DNA from: Caballeronia humi
GTDB lineage: Bacteria; Pseudomonadota; Gammaproteobacteria; Burkholderiales; Burkholderiaceae
Direction of reading: 5' to 3'
NCBI RefSeq assembly: GCF_001544475.1
Contig: NZ_FCNW02000002.1
Span: 248,001 to 312,000 of the forward strand
DNA: 64,000 bases
Shown: in pieces, positions 1 to 8,924 of the stretch
How the letters are laid out: every line of letters starts with the position of its first letter
Position numbering within the stretch: the stretch's first letter is position 1
Position numbers and translations under genes: made by a program
The notes under the pieces: generated by a model
The model's database searches: none
Told to the model about the DNA's origin: nothing
What the model saw: only the letters and a program-made list of their open reading frames with translations

Positions 1-2
1 AC

Positions 3-1163
3 CAGCCCGCGAAACTCGAATTGGCCGACGTGGTCGCGGCGTTGCGCGAAACCGCCGAACAGCGCGATCGCGAAGGCGGACACGCGGCGCGCGAGAAACA
101 ACTGATCGCCGATGCGGGGCTCTTGACGATCGCCGTTCCGCGCGAATACGGCGGCGAGGGCGCGCGCTGGCCTGACGTGTATGAAACGATCCGCGCGATC
201 GCCCGCGTCGACAGTGCGCTCGCGCATCTGCTCGGCTTCACCTGCCTGCAGGTGGTGAGCGTGACGGTGTGGGGAAACGAGGCGCAGCGCGAGCGTTATC
301 TGCGCGGGACGGTCGAGAACCGCTGGTGGTGGGGCAACGCGGTGAATCCGCTTGATACGCGCCTGATTGCGCACGCCACGGGCGACGGCGGCTATTGCCT
401 GAGCGGACAGAAGGGCTTTTGCTCCGGCACGCGCGGCTCGCAGATGATGACGCTCTCCGCGCACGATCCGGCGACGGGCAAGCCGATTTTCGCGGTTGTG
501 CCGACGACGCGCGCGGGCATCACCGTGCACGAGGACTGGGACCCGATCGGTCAGCGTCAGACCGACAGTGGCAGCGTCTCTTTCGACGATGTCGAGTTGC
601 GGGCGGAGGAAGTGCTGCATCGGTCGGAGGTATTGCCGGCGCCGCGCGCGACGCTGCGCACGCTCGTGTCGCAACTGGTGCTGACCAATCTGTTCGTCGG
701 GATTGCGGAAGGGGCATTGCAGGAGGCGCGCGAGTACGTCGCGCAACACGGGCGGCCGTGGATACACTCGAACGTAGCGAACGCCGCCGACGATCCGTAT
801 CAACTGCATCGCTTTGCTGAGATGCGGCTCAAGGCGATCGGCGCCGAAGCGCTCGCGACGCGCGCGGCGCATGCGCTTGATCAGGCGTGGCAACGCGGCG
901 ATGCGCTGGAAGCCGAGGAACGCGCGCGCGTTGCGCTGTCGGTAGCGGAGGCGAAGGTGCTTGCGCATCGAGCGGCGCTCGACGTGAGCGAAGCGTTGTT
1001 CGATGCGTGCGGCGCACGCTCGACGCACGCGCCGCGCGCGCTCGACCGATTCTGGCGAAATGCACGCGTGCACACGCTGCATGATCCGCTGGATTACAAG
1101 CTGCGCGATATTGGGCGGTTTGCGATTTCGGGTGCGTTGCCTGAACCGAACTTGTACAGCTAG
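3..1163 (+). CDS. Acyl-CoA dehydrogenase-like flavin monooxygenase (DszC/SfnB type), 5' end outside window
   Basis: The frame is open to the left edge, so the gene probably starts upstream; an internal TTG at 21 is only a possible start. The product has the acyl-CoA dehydrogenase fold: an N-terminal helical part (PREYGGEGA), a middle beta domain (AVVPTTRAGITV, then DPIGQRQTDSGSVSFDDVEL) and a C-terminal helical bundle. The tail (FWRNARVHTLHDPLDYKLRDIG, ending PEPNLYS) is typical of DszC/SfnB-like FMNH2-dependent monooxygenases for organosulfur compounds rather than true acyl-CoA dehydrogenases. That sub-assignment is inference from motif memory. No sulfur-utilisation partner is visible because the upstream neighbourhood is cut off. 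Confidence 0.8.
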   Translation, partial: QPAKLELADVVAALRETAEQRDREGGHAAREKQLIADAGLLTIAVPREYGGEGARWPDVYETIRAIARVDSALAHLLGFTCLQVVSVTVWGNEAQRERYLRGTVENRWWWGNAVNPLDTRLIAHATGDGGYCLSGQKGFCSGTRGSQMMTLSAHDPATGKPIFAVVPTTRAGITVHEDWDPIGQRQTDSGSVSFDDVELRAEEVLHRSEVLPAPRATLRTLVSQLVLTNLFVGIAEGALQEAREYVAQHGRPWIHSNVANAADDPYQLHRFAEMRLKAIGAEALATRAAHALDQAWQRGDALEAEERARVALSVAEAKVLAHRAALDVSEALFDACGARSTHAPRALDRFWRNARVHTLHDPLDYKLRDIGRFAISGALPEPNLYS

Positions 1164-1578
1164 ACCGATATTGCACTGGTTATAAGCTCGACACTTCTAC
1201 GGACCTTGTTGTCATGGGCCGACCAATATTGCGCGTCGGGCGCACCCAACGTCTGAGCGCGTAGCGCGAGGACGGATGTATGACTGCTGCACCTGTCTGT
1301 TGTACTGCGAGTTGACACATTGGGTCCGCGAGCCAAGCCCGGTTCTGCCGTGAGGGCGACACTTACTCTCCAGCGCCAATCCCAATCAAACGCTAGTGGT
1401 GGATTGTTAGTTTTGGCGGTGGGAAGCTGCTTTCTTTGCTTACTTTCTTTGCAGCAGCAAAGAAAGTGAGTCCCGCCCCGGACAGGGGCAGAGCAAATAG
1501 ACCGCAAAGAAAGCAAGTTCCTTAGAGGCACTAGCGCATCGAACGGTGTCGAACAACTCCGCAAGCGCGAGCAAAACT
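1164..1578. other. Intergenic region with dispersed repeat, no gene seen
   Basis: This is a 415-bp gap between a rightward gene and the end of leftward mntH, so the two genes are convergent. I see no convincing coding frame. Its right half contains a T/C-rich palindrome and a short GCCCC/GGGGC dyad of a kind commonly scattered in Burkholderiaceae genomes (see 1439-1470). It may act as a bidirectional terminator. Confidence 0.5.
1439..1470. repeat. Palindromic dispersed repeat / bidirectional terminator-like hairpin
   Basis: The arms 1439-1452 and 1457-1470 pair over 14 positions, with one G-T wobble, around an AGCA loop; the core is CTTTCTTTGC / GCAAAGAAAG. A second dyad, GCCCC...GGGGC at 1475-1489, follows. 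The purine/pyrimidine-biased motif is one I associate with multicopy intergenic repeats in Burkholderia and Paraburkholderia; that association is from memory. Its place between convergent genes fits transcript termination. Confidence 0.55.
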
Positions 1579-2910
1579 TCAACCGCCGATTAACCCGATC
1601 GTCTGCAAGACCAACCAAAGATTCGCCGCGCTGATCACGCCGAACAGCATCCAAACGATGCCCTTCGTCAGCGCGCGATTCGCAAAATTGCCCATCAGCG
1701 CGCGGTCGCTCGTCATGCGGATCAGCGGATACAGCGCGAACGGCAATTGCAGGCTCAGCACGACCTGGCTCGCGACCAGCAGCTTGCCGACAGCGCCGTT
1801 ACCCATCATGCCGACCCCGATCAGCGCCGGAATCAGCGCGAGCGCGCGCGTGATGAAGCGCCGCTGGTAACAGGGAATCTTGAGGTTGAGGAAGCCTTCC
1901 ATGATCACCTGACCTGCGATCGTGCCGGTGAACGTCGAGCTTTGGCCCGACGCGAGCAGCGTCACGGCGAAGAGGATCGCCGCGAGCCCGGTCCCGACGA
2001 TCGGCGCGAGCAGGCGGTACGCGTCCTCGATTTCGGTCACTTGTGTGTGGCCGGTCGCATGAAATGCCGACGCCGCGAGAATCAGGATCGCCGCGTTGAT
2101 CAGCAGCGCGAGACAGAGCGAGGCGATCGTATCGATACGCGAGAGCCGGATCGCCGACGCAAGGCTCGACGGCGTGCGCGCCACGACCCGCGTCTGCACG
2201 ATCGACGAATGCAGATACAGGTTGTGCGGCATCACGGTGGCACCGAGGATGCCGATCGCGAGATAGAGCGGCTCGCGCCCGGCCACCGCCTGCCACGACG
2301 GGACAAGACCTGCCATCACCGCCGGCCAGTGCGGCTTCACGAGCACCAGTTCGACGACATAGCCGAGCCCGATCGTCGCGATCAGGCCGAGCATGATCGC
2401 TTCCAGATCGCGGAAGTTCTTGCCCTTGAGGCCGAGCACGATCAGCGTATCGAACGCGGTGAAGATCACGCCCCACATCAGCGAACAGCCGAACAGCAAA
2501 TGAAACGCGAGCGCGCCGCCGAGCACTTCGGCCAGATCGCACGCGATGATCGATATTTCCGCGAGCGCCCACTGCACGCGCGCAACCGGCTTCGAATAGC
2601 GGTCCCGCGAGAGCTGCGCGAGATCGCGGCCGGTGACGATGCCGAGCCGCATCGCGAGACATTGCAGCGCCATTGCGGCGAGGCTCGACAGGACGACCAC
2701 GAACAGCAGGCTGTAGCCGTAGCGCGAGCCGGCTTCGATGTCGGTTGCCCAGTTGCCTGGGTCCATGTACCCGATCGAGACAAGCAGGCCCGGTCCCGCG
2801 AATTGCGCGATTTTTTTCCAGAACGGCGCGCCTTCGGGGACATCGACGGAACCCCTGACTTCGGAAGGGCAGAACGGCGCGGTGGCGGTGGTCGGCAGCT
2901 TGAACGGCAA
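1579..2910 (-). CDS. mntH: Nramp family divalent metal (Mn2+/Fe2+) transporter MntH
   Basis: The 443-residue protein is the usual length for bacterial Nramp transporters. It shows the two diagnostic unwound-helix metal-binding motifs: DPGN in TM1 (SIGYMDPGNWATDIEAG, about residue 50) and MPH in TM6 (GATVMPHNLYLHSSIVQTR, about residue 225). About 11 hydrophobic segments are visible. The family imports Mn2+ or Fe2+ by proton symport at the inner membrane. It is monocistronic here; an upstream terminator (2971-3006) separates it from flhDC on the same strand. No MntR or Fur box was confidently recognised. Confidence 0.93.
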   Translation of the reverse strand: MPFKLPTTATAPFCPSEVRGSVDVPEGAPFWKKIAQFAGPGLLVSIGYMDPGNWATDIEAGSRYGYSLLFVVVLSSLAAMALQCLAMRLGIVTGRDLAQLSRDRYSKPVARVQWALAEISIIACDLAEVLGGALAFHLLFGCSLMWGVIFTAFDTLIVLGLKGKNFRDLEAIMLGLIATIGLGYVVELVLVKPHWPAVMAGLVPSWQAVAGREPLYLAIGILGATVMPHNLYLHSSIVQTRVVARTPSSLASAIRLSRIDTIASLCLALLINAAILILAASAFHATGHTQVTEIEDAYRLLAPIVGTGLAAILFAVTLLASGQSSTFTGTIAGQVIMEGFLNLKIPCYQRRFITRALALIPALIGVGMMGNGAVGKLLVASQVVLSLQLPFALYPLIRMTSDRALMGNFANRALTKGIVWMLFGVISAANLWLVLQTIGLIGG

Positions 2911-2970
2911 GGGTGAGGTCCCGAGGGGCTATGGCAGCACCCGATGATGCCCGAGCGCGACGCCAAGCGC

Positions 2971-3006
2971 AAAAATGCAAAAAGCCCGCCGATCCTCTGG
3001 CGGGCC
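2971..3006 (-). terminator. Rho-independent terminator after flhDC
   Basis: On the minus strand GCCCGCC (2999-3005) and GGCGGGC (2984-2990) form a 7-bp GC stem with an 8-nt loop, followed by TTTTTGCATTTTT. It lies about 90 bp after the flhC stop and 60 bp before the mntH start, so it should end the flhDC transcript before mntH. Confidence 0.8.
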
Positions 3007-3028
3007 TTCAAAAGTCAAGAAGAAGGAA

Positions 3029-3098
3029 AACGGTAGCGGCAAGCGGGTTGCCCCCCGTCCGAAGACGGTCCTCGAGGACGGCCCGCGCCGCTACCGTT
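3029..3098. other. Large inverted repeat immediately after the flhC stop
   Basis: AACGGTAGCGGC (3029-3040) is the exact reverse complement of GCCGCTACCGTT (3087-3098), enclosing 46 bases. Inside are a CCGTC-CGAA-GACGG tetraloop hairpin (3055-3068) and the palindrome GTCCTCGAGGAC. The right arm touches the flhC stop codon. This would fold into a branched structure in the 3' untranslated part of the flhDC mRNA, upstream of the U-tract terminator. Function unknown. Confidence 0.6.
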
Positions 3099-3757
3099 CA
3101 AGCGGCCTGTGCGACCAGGCCTTGTGTACGCGGCGAGAATCTCGCCGCGTTGTCGAGTACCGGTTCGTGCGGCACTTCATTGTTGCTCACCACCTCCAGA
3201 GCGGCTTCTTCGGTCGCCTGACGGGCGGCCGCCGCTTTCTTGGTCTTCCCCGCGCGTGACGGCGGCTGGCAGGCCCCGCACACCACGTTGTTCTGCAAAT
3301 CATGTTTGTGCGCCACGAACTTTCCGGTGCAGCGGCAGCAGCGCGTCATCTGCAACATGTCGGCGTCGAAAAAGCGCACAAGAGTCCAGGCCCGCGTCAA
3401 ATCGAGTACCGCCTCGACACCGCTATGGTTGCAGTGTTCGAGATACAGCCGATACCCCTTGGTCAAAGCATCGAGGTGCGAGCAGCCTGCCTCGTTCTTC
3501 AGAAACACATAGGTGTTGTAGAACAGCGATGCGTGGATGTTTGCAAGCCACGTCATGTACCAGTCTGCCGAGAAAGGCAGCATGCCTTTCGGCGGCGATA
3601 CGCCCTTCACTTCGCGATAAAGACGGATCATGCGATCACGCGACAGCGTCAGTTCGCTTTCCAGGACCTGCATCCGCGCCCCGAGTTCGATCAAGGCGAT
3701 CGCGCGGAATACTTCCTGTGCGTCTTCGGTCAGGCTTTTCTTCAGCATCGTGGTCAT
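3098..3757 (-). CDS. flhC: Flagellar master transcriptional regulator FlhC
   Basis: FlhC pairs with FlhD in the FlhD4C2 activator of class II flagellar promoters. The 219-residue protein carries the FlhC helical core (ARMQVLESELTLSRDRMIRLYREVKG) and the zinc-binding cysteines of the family (CCRC at about residue 138 and CGAC at about residue 160). It is longer than E. coli FlhC (about 192 aa) because of a Lys/Ala/Glu-rich C-terminal tail, as is common in beta-proteobacteria. It follows flhD by 15 bp, so the pair forms an operon. Confidence 0.95.
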   Translation of the reverse strand: MTTMLKKSLTEDAQEVFRAIALIELGARMQVLESELTLSRDRMIRLYREVKGVSPPKGMLPFSADWYMTWLANIHASLFYNTYVFLKNEAGCSHLDALTKGYRLYLEHCNHSGVEAVLDLTRAWTLVRFFDADMLQMTRCCRCTGKFVAHKHDLQNNVVCGACQPPSRAGKTKKAAAARQATEEAALEVVSNNEVPHEPVLDNAARFSPRTQGLVAQAA

Positions 3758-3772
3758 GGCTCGCCTCGTCTC

Positions 3773-4090
3773 TCAAGCGAACTGTGCGACTGGTTGGCCA
3801 GCCAGCAGGATTGCTGCGTGCGTCGGCGCAATGCCCGCGTTCTTCGCGGGCTGCGTCAATGCCGAAAGCATCGTGTAATCGTTGAAGCGGAAAAAGCACA
3901 GCAGCTGGTCGGACGACGCGAGCTTCACGACTTGCGGAAGCGTCAGGCCGGCGAGCAGGTCCGCGAGTTCGGACGAAAGCCCGAGGCGGAACATGCCGAT
4001 TGCCTTGTCTTCGCGCAACATGCGCTGAGCGAGCATGATGTACGACAGGTTTATTTCGCGAATCGAGTCAAGCGTTTCACGACCGTTCAT
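3773..4090 (-). CDS. flhD: Flagellar master transcriptional regulator FlhD
   Basis: This is the DNA-contact and oligomerisation partner of FlhC. The start at 4090 (MNGRETLDSIREINLSYIML) gives 105 residues, close to the family norm, and has a GGAAG ribosome-binding site about 7 bases upstream; the frame extends to 4156 but those residues do not look like FlhD. The motifs LSYIMLAQRMLREDKAIGMFRLGLS and a conserved cysteine (DQLLCFFRF) match the family. The AT-rich 650 bp upstream is probably the regulatory region. Confidence 0.94.
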   Translation of the reverse strand: MNGRETLDSIREINLSYIMLAQRMLREDKAIGMFRLGLSSELADLLAGLTLPQVVKLASSDQLLCFFRFNDYTMLSALTQPAKNAGIAPTHAAILLAGQPVAQFA

Positions 4091-4747
4091 GTTGCTGCTT
4101 CCAGTAAAACCCCGATCTTGCCGGCATTTTTTGCCGATATCTTTTTTTGTGCTCACCGAGCGTCGTTTTGCCCGATTTCGTAATCTTTGATACAGCGTGT
4201 TACAACTTGTAACAACACTGTGAAACGGATTGTAAGTACCGTCTGGCGGGAAAGCAAGAACATCTCAATAATAATTTTCAAGAAAACAACACGCAATATC
4301 GGTAACTTTTTCGAGTGTTTGTAACAGGCAAGATTAACCTGTCCCTTTATCGTTTTTTCAGTGATTTCGCGGGTTTTCGAGATTTCCTCATACGAGAAAT
4401 GACGCGCGTCTCGCGTGATTTGTAACGAAATGCACGGCGCTGCCGTTGACACGCTTCTCGATTGATAAGGAAGCAATCGGGGCGCGACTTTCGAGATAAG
4501 TAGACGACTCGTTTTCGTCTCAAAAAGAGAATATTCGTACGGAAGTGCGTTTCCGGGAATTAATTAAGGAGACGCCGGGTTATGCGTGTGAGTTATCAGT
4601 ACGCGCGCCGTCAGATGATTCGTCCGCGTGTGCGGGCCCAAAATCTGCATTCCGTTGGTATCTTCAGCCGGGGAGCGCGCACAATCGCGTTAATCCACAG
4701 AACCACAAAAGCGGCAAAGCCCAAACAGGACACAAACAGGACACGTA
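4091..4747. promoter_or_regulatory. AT-rich divergent control region between flhDC and the hybrid kinase
   Basis: This 657-bp region is clearly richer in A and T than its surroundings (for example 4200-4345) and lies between two divergent transcription units. Long AT-rich leaders bound by many regulators, including H-NS-type proteins, are the rule for flhDC. I see no convincing gene. One frame from 4582 has a good AAGGAG but overlaps the kinase start by about 65 bp and resembles nothing I know. No individual operator could be assigned. Confidence 0.55.
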
Positions 4748-7700
4748 GTGAGCGAAAGCACTACTACCCCGGCATCCTCCGCCGATGCGACCGGCACGGA
4801 TGCCGCCGATAATCCGTTCACCAGAAGCGCGCTCGATTTCCCCGTCGTGGGGCTGGGCGCGTCGGCGGGCGGATTGCAGGCGCTCCTGCGCTTCTTCGAG
4901 AACGCGCCGGCTGACATGGACATGGCGTTCGCGGTCGTCCTGCATCTTTCGCCAAGGCACATCAGCACCGCCGACCAGATCCTCCAGCGCGCAACGCGCA
5001 TGCGCGTGGTCCAGGTGGATAAGCCCCTGCCAATCGAGCGCAATCATGTGTACGTGATCGCGCCCGGCAAGAGCCTGACGATGGACGACGGCCATCTGAC
5101 CGTGAGCGACGCGGCACCCGCGGGCAGCCGACCCGTCACGATCGACCTGTTTTTCCGCAGTCTCGCCGATGCGCACGGCCCGAACGCGATGAGCATCGTG
5201 CTCTCGGGCACGGGCAGCGACGGCGCCGTGGGTCTCGCGCGCGTGAAGGAAGTCGGCGGCGTGACCTTTGCCCAGGAGCCCGACGACGCCGAATACGGCG
5301 AGATGCCGCAAAGCGCGATCGCGACGGGACAGGTCGATCTCGTGCTGCCGGTCGTCGAGATGCCGCAGAAACTGCTCGAACTCTGGCAGAACGTGAAGCG
5401 CATCAGCCTGCCCGGGCTCAATGTGCGCACGTCTAAGCAGCCGGTCGAACCCGAAGCCGGCACGGACGCCGAATCGGCGCTGCAGGACATCCTGACGAGC
5501 CTGCGCGCCCGCACCGGTCACGATTTCCGCCATTACAAGCGCGCGACGATGCTGCGCCGGATCGAGCGGCGCCTGCAGGTGAACGCATTGCCCGACCTCG
5601 TCACGTACCGCAACTTCCTGCAGGACAATCCGCGCGAGACGAGCGCGCTGCTCGCCGACATGCTGATCGGCGTCACGCATTTCTTCCGCGACCGCGAGGC
5701 GTTCGATACCCTCGCGCGCGACGTGCTGCCCGAGATCTTCGAGCGCAAGCACGGGCAGGATCAGGTGCGCGCGTGGGTGGCCGGTTGCTCGTCGGGCGAG
5801 GAGGCGTACACGATCGCCATGCTGTTCGCCGCGCACCAGAGCGACGCGCGCTCGCCGGTCGCGCTGCAAGTCTTCGCGACTGACATCGACGAAAGCGCCG
5901 TCGCGAAGGCGCGCGCGGGCGTCTATCCGGATTCGATTTCGGTCGATGTGCCGCCGGACACTCTCCTCCAGTTCTTCACGAAGACCGCGAGCCGCTATGA
6001 AATCGCGAAGCCGGTGCGAGAGAAGATCTTGTTCGCGTTGCACAACGTGCTGCGCGATCCGCCGTTCTCGCGCCTCGATCTCGTCTCCTGCCGCAATCTC
6101 CTGATTTATCTCAACCGCACCGTGCAGCGCCAGGTGCTCGAAATGTTCCACTTCGCGCTGCATCCCAACGGTTACCTCATGCTCGGCAGTTCCGAATCGG
6201 CGGAGTCGGCGGAGGATCTTTTCAGCGTGGTCGACAGGAAGCATCGCATTTATCGCGCGAAGGCCGTCGCGAAGCCGCGCGGAGCAACGATCATCGCTCA
6301 GGCGTTGGGCGGCGCGAACACGCAGCCGGCAGCCGCAGACAACGGTTCTGCACTGCCTCCCGCGCGCCGCAATTTTTCGTTCGGCGCGCTGCACCAGCGC
6401 ATGCTCGAACAGTACGCGCCGCCGAGCATCGTCGTGAACCGTGATTCGAAGATCGTGCATATGTCGGACAACGCCGGACGATTTCTGCGCTATGTGGGCG
6501 GCGAGCCGTCGAGCAACGTGATTGCGCTCGTCCTGCCCGAATTGCGGCTCGACCTGCGCACCGCGCTTTTTCAGGCGCAGCAGACCGGCCACAGCGTCGA
6601 TGCGCGACGCGTGCGGCTCGAGCGCGACGGACGCCAGGCACACGTGACGATGACCGTGCGTCCGTTCCACGCCGCCGAAGCCGATGCCGATTTCGTCCTT
6701 GTGCTCTTCGACGAAGTGCCGGAAGCGATATCTGACGGCACATTCCACATCGGGGACGCGAATGCCGATTCCGTCCTGATGCAACTCGAACGCGAGCTGC
6801 AGCGCAGCAAGGAGCAGTTGCAGCGGACGATCGAGCAGTACGAGACGTCGACGGAGGAACTGAAGGCGTCGAACGAGGAATTGCAGGCGATCAACGAGGA
6901 ACTGCGCTCGGCCACCGAGGAGCTCGAAACGAGCAAGGAAGAAGTGCAATCGGTGAACGAGGAACTGATCACGGTCAACAACGAACTGCAGTTGAAGATC
7001 GAGGAGGCCGGCAAGGCCAACGACGATCTGCAGAACCTGATCGCATCGAGCGATATCGCGACCATCTTCGTCGATCGCACCATGCGCGTGAAGCGCTACA
7101 CGCCGAGCGCGACGAGCGTGTTCAACCTGATCGGCGCGGACGTGGGCCGCTCGCTCTTCGACATCACGCACCGGCTCGACTACCCCGAACTCGCGGACGA
7201 CGTTGCGGCTACGTTCCAGTCGCTGCGGCTGATCGAGCGTGAGGTGTCGAGCAACGACGCGCGTCGTTTCTTCGCGCGGCTTCTGCCGTACCGCACGGTC
7301 GACGATCGCATCGACGGCGCGGTGCTCACGCTCGTCGATATCACCGCGCTCAGGCGCGCCGAGGGCGAAGCGCGCGCGGGCGAGGCGCGGCTGCGGCTCA
7401 CGGTGCAGACGACCAATGACTACGTGATCATCGTGCAGGACCCCAAGGGCGTGATCCAGAGCTGGAACGCGGGCGCCGAACGCGTGTTCGGGTATGCGCA
7501 GAGCGAGGCGGTCGGCAGGAACATCGAGATGCTCTTCACCGCCGAGGATCGCGCCTTGACCATGCCCGAACACGAGCGCTCGGCGGCGTTACGCGAGGGT
7601 CGCTTCGAGGACGAGCGCTGGCACGTCGCGAAGAACGGAAAGCGCGTGTTTTGCAGCGGCGTGATGACGCCGCTGTCAGAGGCTCAGTTCACCGGCTTCG

Positions 7701-8920
7701 CGAAGATCGCGCGCGATCTGACCAGTCGCAAGACGCTCGAAGACATGCGGCAGTTGCAACTCTCGCAGGAACGCTCGGTGCGCGAGCGCGCGGAGGCCGC
7801 GAACCGCCTTAAGGACGACTTTCTCGCGGTGCTCTCGCATGAACTGAAGCATCCGCTCAACCTCATCAACGTCAAGGCGGAGATGTTGCCGCGCCTGCCC
7901 GAGGCGCGCGGCGTGCCGACGATCGTCGAGGCCGCCGATGCGATCCGCCGCGCGGTGCACGGCCAGGCGCGGATCATCGACGACCTGCTCGACCTCTCGC
8001 GCGTGCGTACCGGCAAGCTCGCGCTGAACCTCGCGCGCACCGATCTCTGCGCGACGATCGCCACGATCTGCGACGCGATGGAAAGCGATGCCGCCGCGCA
8101 CGGCATCGCCCTGACGACGACGCTCCCGCCCGAGCCGGCGACGGCCAAGGTCGATCCGGTGCGCTTCGATCAGATCGTCTGGAACCTGCTCACCAACGCG
8201 CTCAAGTTCACGCCTGCGGGCGGCAAAGTGCGCATCGACTTGACGCGCGACGGGGAGTATCTGCGCATCGACGTGGCCGATACCGGCGAGGGCATCGAGC
8301 CGCATTTCCTGCCGTATATCTTCGACATGTTCTCGCAGGCGAACGAGGCGCGGCGAAAATCGGGCGTGGGGCTCGGAATCGGGCTTGCGTTAGTGAAGCA
8401 ACTGGCGGAGATGCATGCGGGGCGTGTGGCGGCGACTTCGGAAGGCGTCGGCAAGGGCAGTTGCATCACGGTGTGGCTGCCGCCGTCGGGCGACGATATC
8501 GTGATTCCCGGCGTGCTGCCGGGTGAATCGAGCGTGCTTGCAGGGCTGTCGATTCTCGTCATCGACGACGATCGCGAGACGGGGCACGCGCTGGCGTCGC
8601 TGCTAAGGCTGGAAGGCGCGAGCGTGCAGACGGGCGAGAGCGGGGCGGATGCGCTCGTCGCGTTGACGAGTACTCACGTGGACCTGCTGTTGTGCGACGT
8701 CGGAATGCCGGTGATGGACGGGTATCAGTTGTTGCATGCGCTGCGTTCAATGCCGGAGTTCGCAGCGCTGCCCGCGATCGCGCTGACGGGATATAGCGGC
8801 GCGGCGCAGGAGCGCAAGACGCTCGAAGCAGGCTTTGACGTGCATTTGACCAAGCCGGTTTCGCTCGCGACGCTGGTCGCCGCGGTGGAACGGACGATTT
8901 TCAAAGGGCACTCCGGTTAG
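4748..8920 (+). CDS. CheB-CheR-PAS hybrid sensor histidine kinase/response regulator
   Basis: This is a 1390-residue single-chain signalling protein. Domains in order: CheB methylesterase (about 30-215, GLGASAGG with Ser39, HLSPRH, GTGSDGA); CheR methyltransferase (about 245-500); PAS-like (about 550-660); a strong coiled coil of repeated EELxAxNEEL heptads (about 677-760); two PAS domains (about 765-870 and 880-995); HisKA with phospho-accepting His about 1031 (LSHELKHPLN); HATPase_c (about 1134-1245, NALKFT and DTGEGI); and a receiver with DVGMPVMDG at about 1317. All catalytic motifs look intact. The GTG start follows AGGACA. It lies divergent from flhDC, but no chemotaxis receptor is near. 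Confidence 0.93.
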   Translation: MSESTTTPASSADATGTDAADNPFTRSALDFPVVGLGASAGGLQALLRFFENAPADMDMAFAVVLHLSPRHISTADQILQRATRMRVVQVDKPLPIERNHVYVIAPGKSLTMDDGHLTVSDAAPAGSRPVTIDLFFRSLADAHGPNAMSIVLSGTGSDGAVGLARVKEVGGVTFAQEPDDAEYGEMPQSAIATGQVDLVLPVVEMPQKLLELWQNVKRISLPGLNVRTSKQPVEPEAGTDAESALQDILTSLRARTGHDFRHYKRATMLRRIERRLQVNALPDLVTYRNFLQDNPRETSALLADMLIGVTHFFRDREAFDTLARDVLPEIFERKHGQDQVRAWVAGCSSGEEAYTIAMLFAAHQSDARSPVALQVFATDIDESAVAKARAGVYPDSISVDVPPDTLLQFFTKTASRYEIAKPVREKILFALHNVLRDPPFSRLDLVSCRNLLIYLNRTVQRQVLEMFHFALHPNGYLMLGSSESAESAEDLFSVVDRKHRIYRAKAVAKPRGATIIAQALGGANTQPAAADNGSALPPARRNFSFGALHQRMLEQYAPPSIVVNRDSKIVHMSDNAGRFLRYVGGEPSSNVIALVLPELRLDLRTALFQAQQTGHSVDARRVRLERDGRQAHVTMTVRPFHAAEADADFVLVLFDEVPEAISDGTFHIGDANADSVLMQLERELQRSKEQLQRTIEQYETSTEELKASNEELQAINEELRSATEELETSKEEVQSVNEELITVNNELQLKIEEAGKANDDLQNLIASSDIATIFVDRTMRVKRYTPSATSVFNLIGADVGRSLFDITHRLDYPELADDVAATFQSLRLIEREVSSNDARRFFARLLPYRTVDDRIDGAVLTLVDITALRRAEGEARAGEARLRLTVQTTNDYVIIVQDPKGVIQSWNAGAERVFGYAQSEAVGRNIEMLFTAEDRALTMPEHERSAALREGRFEDERWHVAKNGKRVFCSGVMTPLSEAQFTGFAKIARDLTSRKTLEDMRQLQLSQERSVRERAEAANRLKDDFLAVLSHELKHPLNLINVKAEMLPRLPEARGVPTIVEAADAIRRAVHGQARIIDDLLDLSRVRTGKLALNLARTDLCATIATICDAMESDAAAHGIALTTTLPPEPATAKVDPVRFDQIVWNLLTNALKFTPAGGKVRIDLTRDGEYLRIDVADTGEGIEPHFLPYIFDMFSQANEARRKSGVGLGIGLALVKQLAEMHAGRVAATSEGVGKGSCITVWLPPSGDDIVIPGVLPGESSVLAGLSILVIDDDRETGHALASLLRLEGASVQTGESGADALVALTSTHVDLLLCDVGMPVMDGYQLLHALRSMPEFAALPAIALTGYSGAAQERKTLEAGFDVHLTKPVSLATLVAAVERTIFKGHSG

Positions 8921-8924
8921 CGTT

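Noticed and set aside
4153..4476. 107-codon minus-strand frame in the flhDC leader
   Set aside because: AT-rich regulatory DNA, unusual codon composition and no motif or ribosome-binding site.
4582..4812. 76-codon frame before the hybrid kinase with a good AAGGAG
   Set aside because: Overlaps the kinase start by about 65 bp, shows no recognisable features and lies in a regulatory region; kept only as a remark.
4664..7573. 969-codon open frame on the minus strand opposite the hybrid kinase gene
   Set aside because: It lies antisense to a gene with full domain support, has His/Arg-rich meaningless composition and no ribosome-binding site. High GC content makes such long shadow frames common.
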